Position numbers and translations under genes: made by a program | Shown here: piece after piece, positions 59,566 through 64,000 of the stretch | Numbering within the stretch: position 1 is the stretch's first letter | How the letters are laid out: each line of letters opens with the position of its first letter | Notes under the pieces: model-generated | What the model was told of the DNA's origin: nothing | Seen by the model: only the letters and a program-made list of their open reading frames with translations | Databases searched by the model: none | Assembly: GCA_029582165.1 (NCBI GenBank) | Contig: CM055871.1 | Coordinates: 7,943,501 to 8,007,500, forward strand | DNA from: Portulaca oleracea | Taxonomy: Eukaryota; Streptophyta; Magnoliopsida; Caryophyllales; Portulacaceae | DNA length: 64,000 bases | Reading direction: 5' to 3'

Positions 59566-61769
59566 AATTTTAACTACGGACATTACCAACTTAGCTACTT
59601 ACCAACTTACTTTGTTTACATCTATATAGAAAGAATAAAATACAATATTTATTTTAACCTTACCAACTTACCTAAGTACATTAACTATCAATTAACATAC
59701 TTTTACTTACTAACTTAATTTACGTACATTACCTATCGATTAACTTATCTACGCATCCATTTTCCTGTCACAGTGATAACTTTTTATAAAATATTACAAC
59801 TTTATACATAACTTTATTTTATCTGACCTTACCATCCTTACTTTACCAACAAAAAAAATGTGTATGAACTTTTTTGTAATATGATATGATAGAGGTTTAG
59901 GGACTTGTAGAAGGTAAATGAGTCAATATTGGTGGAAGATTTTACTTGTTACTTTTCAACTGTTATTTTTACCTAACATACTTCTTCTTTTGTGACTCAA
60001 ATTACACAATTTTCAACCAAATGAAATACGGAGTACACATTTATCTTCTATTAATTTCAAACAAAATCATCTTTTTCTTTTCCTCTAACATTTACATCAT
60101 CCTTTTTAAATGAAAGGATTTCTATAAATAATGTTCTATAAATTTACTTTCTGTAACATTTATATTAATTTATATTAACCTACCAAAGTTCAATATGGGC
60201 ATTTAAATTATGATTTGTTTATGAGCATTATCATGCTTCACAAAATAACATAGTTTGGATGATCATTGTGATTCATTTATAAGCATAAAGCTAAAATTAA
60301 TGTACATATTAAATTTATTTTTGTAAGCAAATTTATCAATGAATAAATTATGCATGTTGATAAATTAATGGTGAATTTTATAATAAATACTAATGATTTT
60401 TTTTTTTTAAAAAAAAGATTCTTGGAAGACCTAGGTAAGTAATCCAACTATCCAAGGAATGTCATATAATAATCAATCCTAATTCATTATGTAACTAAAC
60501 ATGCATATAGAGCTACATAAGGTTCATAACAGAATTAATTAATAATAAAAGGGGTCTCATTATATTATAAAAAGCTTGAAATTAAAGCCTTTATACATTC
60601 AAGCAATGCATATAACTCAAGTGAAGTTATATCCCAAATATAATTGGTTATAAGAGTAATCTCTATGCTTTCCTGCATATGTAAATAAATTGGTAAGTTG
60701 TGATAGTGTGGATAAATTGGTAGAGATGGGAAGAATGGTGGATAAAAGTGGAGAAATATTTATAATTTTTAATAAGGTATTATAAAGTAAGTCATATAAA
60801 TCATTTACTTATTTAATAAATGATTTCCCCCCTTTATTCTAATAGTTAATGGAGAGGTGTGGTAAGTGAAGAATAGTGAACTGAGATGTAGTATGTGTGG
60901 ATAAATTCAAATAGTGCGGATAAACTTTACCTCATCGTAGAAAAGAACAGGGCCGATGTGGATAGTGCATATAAACTTAACCTTACCACAGAAAATAACA
61001 GGGTCTTAGAGCAACTGCAGTGACGAGTTTGGCAGTGACATGACATTGATGTGGCATGGACGAGGACGAGAAAGGCAGTACACCGGTGAGGACGAGTGTC
61101 GGTGGTGATAATAGCTCAGACTTATGCTCGGCGCATGAGGACGAAGATGAGATTCTCAGCAGTTTTTTTCTTTTTTGCATTTTGGTTGTAGTATATTTAA
61201 ATTGTTAAATGTGAGGCCCTCATCCCATTTTTTTAATTATTTTAACCAAGTCCGCACTTACCATTGGAAAGTAAGTTAATATGGAGAGCGTAACTCTAAC
61301 TTTTCTTGTGGGTCATACTGTTTCTACCTCATCCATTGAGTATAACTCATACTCACCATTGTAAGTGTTTTAGCCCTGTTCTTTTATATGGTAACCACAA
61401 CTCACTATATTATTCAATATTCTTCCACATCTCACCACATTTTACCGCAATCATTACAAATATTTTTCCTCACTTTTCTCCTCTACCTTTCACATTTTAT
61501 CTCCTCACCTACCACATCAACCACACTTTTCTCACAAATTTTACCATATCACTCAACACCTTACCGCACTTTCCATAATTTCACCACACCTCACCATTTC
61601 CACATCCTACCAACCGCACAATTTCCACAGAGCCACACCCTACTCCACATGAGCCTCATGCCACCACTCTGTGCATTTAGAAGACAGAGCTGCGCACGCG
61701 CTATGGTCCCTGCTCCTGTCCATGGTGATCTTCCCGCACCTTATGCGCGCCCAGCCGAACGAACCATCA
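59566..61769. other. Intergenic repeats, Tourist-like copies
   Basis: No gene seen. Tourist-like sequence of the GTTCTTTT family fills about 60690-61005 (right ends gaaaagaacagggcc near 60953 and ataacagggtc|TTA at 61005). The other strand of the family is at 61377-61640 (starting agccctgttcttttatatgg). Lacttactt-type low-complexity runs lie at 59580-59760. Confidence 0.5.
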
Positions 61770-61986
61770 GCTCTGATACCACTTGTTGGGGAGATCCAAA
61801 GGGAGAGCCCACTTCAACCAAGGCCCATGGTACACAAGTTAAGTGAGATTCCATCGTAAAACCAATTGGTGTTAAGAGGAGTAGCCCATTTGACTTATAT
61901 ACCATGTCTTTTTTCTTTACTTTTTCGATATTGGTCATTTTTACTCATAGATGAATCACAACCCCTTCTCACTTTTTCTCCCAACA
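61770..61986 (-). mobile_element. LTR plus primer binding site of a small retrotransposon (TRIM-like)
   Basis: A 203-bp unit 61784-61986 has palindromic-looking ends TGTTGGG...CCCAACA. Directly beside it, read on the minus strand, is ag then TGGTATCAGAGC (plus-strand positions 61770-61781), an exact initiator-Met tRNA binding site. The element therefore runs right to left: 5' LTR, PBS, then interior below 61770. No second LTR or coding domain is found. The short LTR fits terminal-repeat retrotransposons in miniature. Confidence 0.7.
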
Positions 61987-63910
61987 ATTCAAATGCCAGC
62001 AAGCATGGTTGGGTGAACAAGATAACGTTTGTAACACCAAAGTTCCTAAATTTGTCAACCCTTGATAATAAAGCATTAAATCTAAGGCAATAGCAGCCTC
62101 CAAAAGTCTTCTTGACATGTCAAAAAAAACAACACTATTCTTATATTTCTATTGTCTATAAAGAAAAGGAAAGCTGGCATAAATCATTCAGTGACACTTG
62201 CTTACAAAATTCTAGACTGATAGTGATAGAGACTACTGTGTTGTAATAATACATGCATTTTCATCAACTTTGTAACCAACGTTCAATGTAAAAATTTGGC
62301 TTTTGCTTCTTAGATTTTATGCAGCAGGAGTAAACCTTAGCTGTTAGTTGAAGAAGTTTGTTTTTTTCATTTATATGATAATGGTCTAGTGGATTAATGT
62401 AAAATGTATTATAATAATATACAATTTGTGTCATTCTCATGGAGTTAAGCAAATGTCGAACGATTTTTAAATATTGGATCAATTTGAATCAGTTATGTTT
62501 ATAACTTGAATGGTTGAAAAAGTTTATTTTTTCAACTTAGATTCCATTGAACTAATATAGAGTGTCTCATTCAATGTTCTTTGCTTCTTTCTCACAGAAT
62601 AGCATGTAGAAAACAATTACTAAATCTTGGGTCAATTGGAATCAATATCTTAAAATTGCAAAATTTAGGTGTAAGACTGATATATTCGACTCTTCCATAC
62701 CCTGTCTGGGCAGGATTTCAGAGTATTAGAATTAGTTTGGAATTGGGATCAATTTGAGTCGCTCTCTCTAAATGCAAAATAAGGGTAAGACCATTATCCT
62801 GGTTCCTGACCCTCCATATGTCGTCATGGGACAAAATTTCAGAGTACCGATTTTGGTTTCAGTTTTTCAGTTCTTGGATTATATGAGATCTTTAATCATG
62901 CTTAATTGTCAAGTATTCATCGAGTCACGGTGGCAGAACAAGTTAGGGTTTTGAAGTTGGAGCATAGAGGTCACCTGGTCCGACCATCACAAGGTGGAGG
63001 CCACTTGGCTCGGCCTCCACCTTGTTCATAGATATCCTCCAAAAGTTATGTCGACGGGGGCGAGTCATGGGCCGAAGAAAGAAAGAAGGAAGATTGTTGA
63101 TTCGATACACCAACAATCCAAGAAATTGTTTGCCTTTTAAATATAGGCATTTGAACACTTGACTTGAAACTGTATTGAGCTAGTTTTTAGACTTTGGTAA
63201 ACTGTTTTCGTTCAGCTTAATGTCCTTGGAGTTTTGGTTGAAAGTCGATGCTTGGCATATTAGTGTAATATGTCTCCATTTTTAATCCTAGACAGTGCAG
63301 CCTATAAAAGAATATGATAGTTCTCTGTCAATTTGCGTAATTTAGATGAAAGCAGTCTTTCCAGTGAGACAAAAAACAATACCTGTTCAAAAACCCAAAA
63401 CAAAATCATTTCGAAAACTATTTCAAAACCCAATTTTACAGCCACAGACACCTATCCATAGCAATAAATGATGTAATTCACATATATCAGCAACTTAAAG
63501 AGCTCCAGAAATGGGCTTGTGACGAACCAATAAGGCAATTACATAAAAACGTTTGAACATATCTGCCGTGTGCACTTGTCTGGGGGATCCAGATGTAAGC
63601 AGTCTTCCCGCATGTATAGGAGTGTATGAAAAGGCTAATTTCGAGAAAGCACACATGTCTAAATGTACAACCCAAAGAAAAAGTAGAAGTAAAAACGGGC
63701 ATCAAAGTACTTTCAAAAGTTGCACCTCAAAAACCAAGGGCTCATTCGCATGGGATAAAAGGCTGCGCCGAGGACCAAACTGCAATCAACATCCAGAAAT
63801 GACAACCTATATTAAGTTCCTTCGACAGGCGGTGCCGCAACAAGTTTTCAACACCATAGAAATCGACAAACCCAGAGAGATTTATAGAGAAACTAAAAGA
63901 GACCAGAAGT
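61987..63910. other. Intergenic; right part may be 3' UTR of an off-edge gene
   Basis: No gene recognised in 61987-63350. A loose duplication (ttgggtcaattggaatcaat / ttgggatcaatttgagtcgc) lies at 62625-62770. From about 63380 the sequence is less AT-rich and would be 3' UTR if the exon at 63911-63983 is real. Confidence 0.35.
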
Positions 63911-63983
63911 TTACTTCTGGAACCAGCTCATTTCAGCCATATGGTCGAAAACAAAGAAACACATGAATAATGGACTCTTGTCC
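63911..63983 (-). CDS. Possible last exon of an off-edge gene
   Basis: On the minus strand a pyrimidine tract and acceptor (tttgttttctctgtcag) at the window edge are followed by a 73-base open segment. It reads DKSPLFMCFFVFDHMAEMSW, then FQK and stop, phase 1. I do not recognise the protein. The acceptor and the reading frame are the only evidence; the rest of the gene would lie to the right of the window. Confidence 0.3.
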
Positions 63984-64000
63984 CTGACAGAGAAAACAAA

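Noticed and set aside
61306..61859. Plus-strand frames rich in His/Pro/Thr
   Set aside because: They run through the accacac-rich Tourist-like repeat and the adjoining LTR/PBS; composition is that of the repeat.

Overview
The window is nuclear DNA from a flowering plant, almost certainly a eudicot. Genes have plant-type GT-AG introns, the intergenic DNA is very AT-rich, and plant MITE families (Stowaway, Tourist, Mutator-like, hAT) are dense. The transit-peptide exon of GAPB at the left edge is closest, from memory, to the spinach form, so Caryophyllales/Amaranthaceae is a reasonable but unproven guess.

Layout. 0.66-0.77 kb (-): first exon of chloroplast NADP-GAPDH subunit B (GAPB), rest of the gene off the left edge. 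2.1-3.6 kb: LTR-retrotransposon remnant carrying a hAT MITE. 5.6-7.9 kb (+): XCP-type papain-like cysteine protease, 4 exons, 358 aa. 8.0-11.2 kb: solo LTR, MITEs. 11.3-15.5 kb (+): SWI3B-type SWI/SNF subunit, 6 exons, 496 aa. 15.5-17.3 kb: MITE cluster. 17.3-31.05 kb (-): peroxisomal import receptor PEX5, 15 exons that join in frame to 733 aa. 31-34.6 kb: MITEs. 34.65-36.9 kb (-): SLOW GREEN 1-like chloroplast TPR protein (one exon, 358 aa), followed by tandem copies of its own 3' end. 37-48 kb: gene-free repeat desert with Mutator-like foldbacks, RNase H fragments and Stowaway/Tourist elements. 48.03-51.74 kb: three nested transposons, the innermost a hAT element with a perfect 8-bp target duplication and an intact but core-deleted transposase gene. 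51.98-55.5 kb (-): MATH-like/BTB protein, 4 exons, 329 aa. 55.5-63.9 kb: repeats, including a Mutator-like hairpin element and an LTR with primer binding site. 63.91-63.98 kb (-): possible last exon of a gene running off the right edge.

The genes have unrelated jobs (Calvin cycle, xylem proteolysis, chromatin remodelling, peroxisome import, chloroplast biogenesis, CUL3-type ubiquitin ligase adaptor). I see no pathway cluster and no new multi-gene system. The most interesting material is structural: the nested transposons with an internal record of the empty site, the in-frame core deletion of the hAT transposase, tandem duplication of the SG1 3' end, repeated copies of an exon-1 splice donor inside the BTB gene's first intron, and a 152-bp minisatellite in PEX5 intron 1.

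Exon boundaries were assigned by hand from reading frame, GT/AG sites and remembered family sequences. No alignment or search was run.
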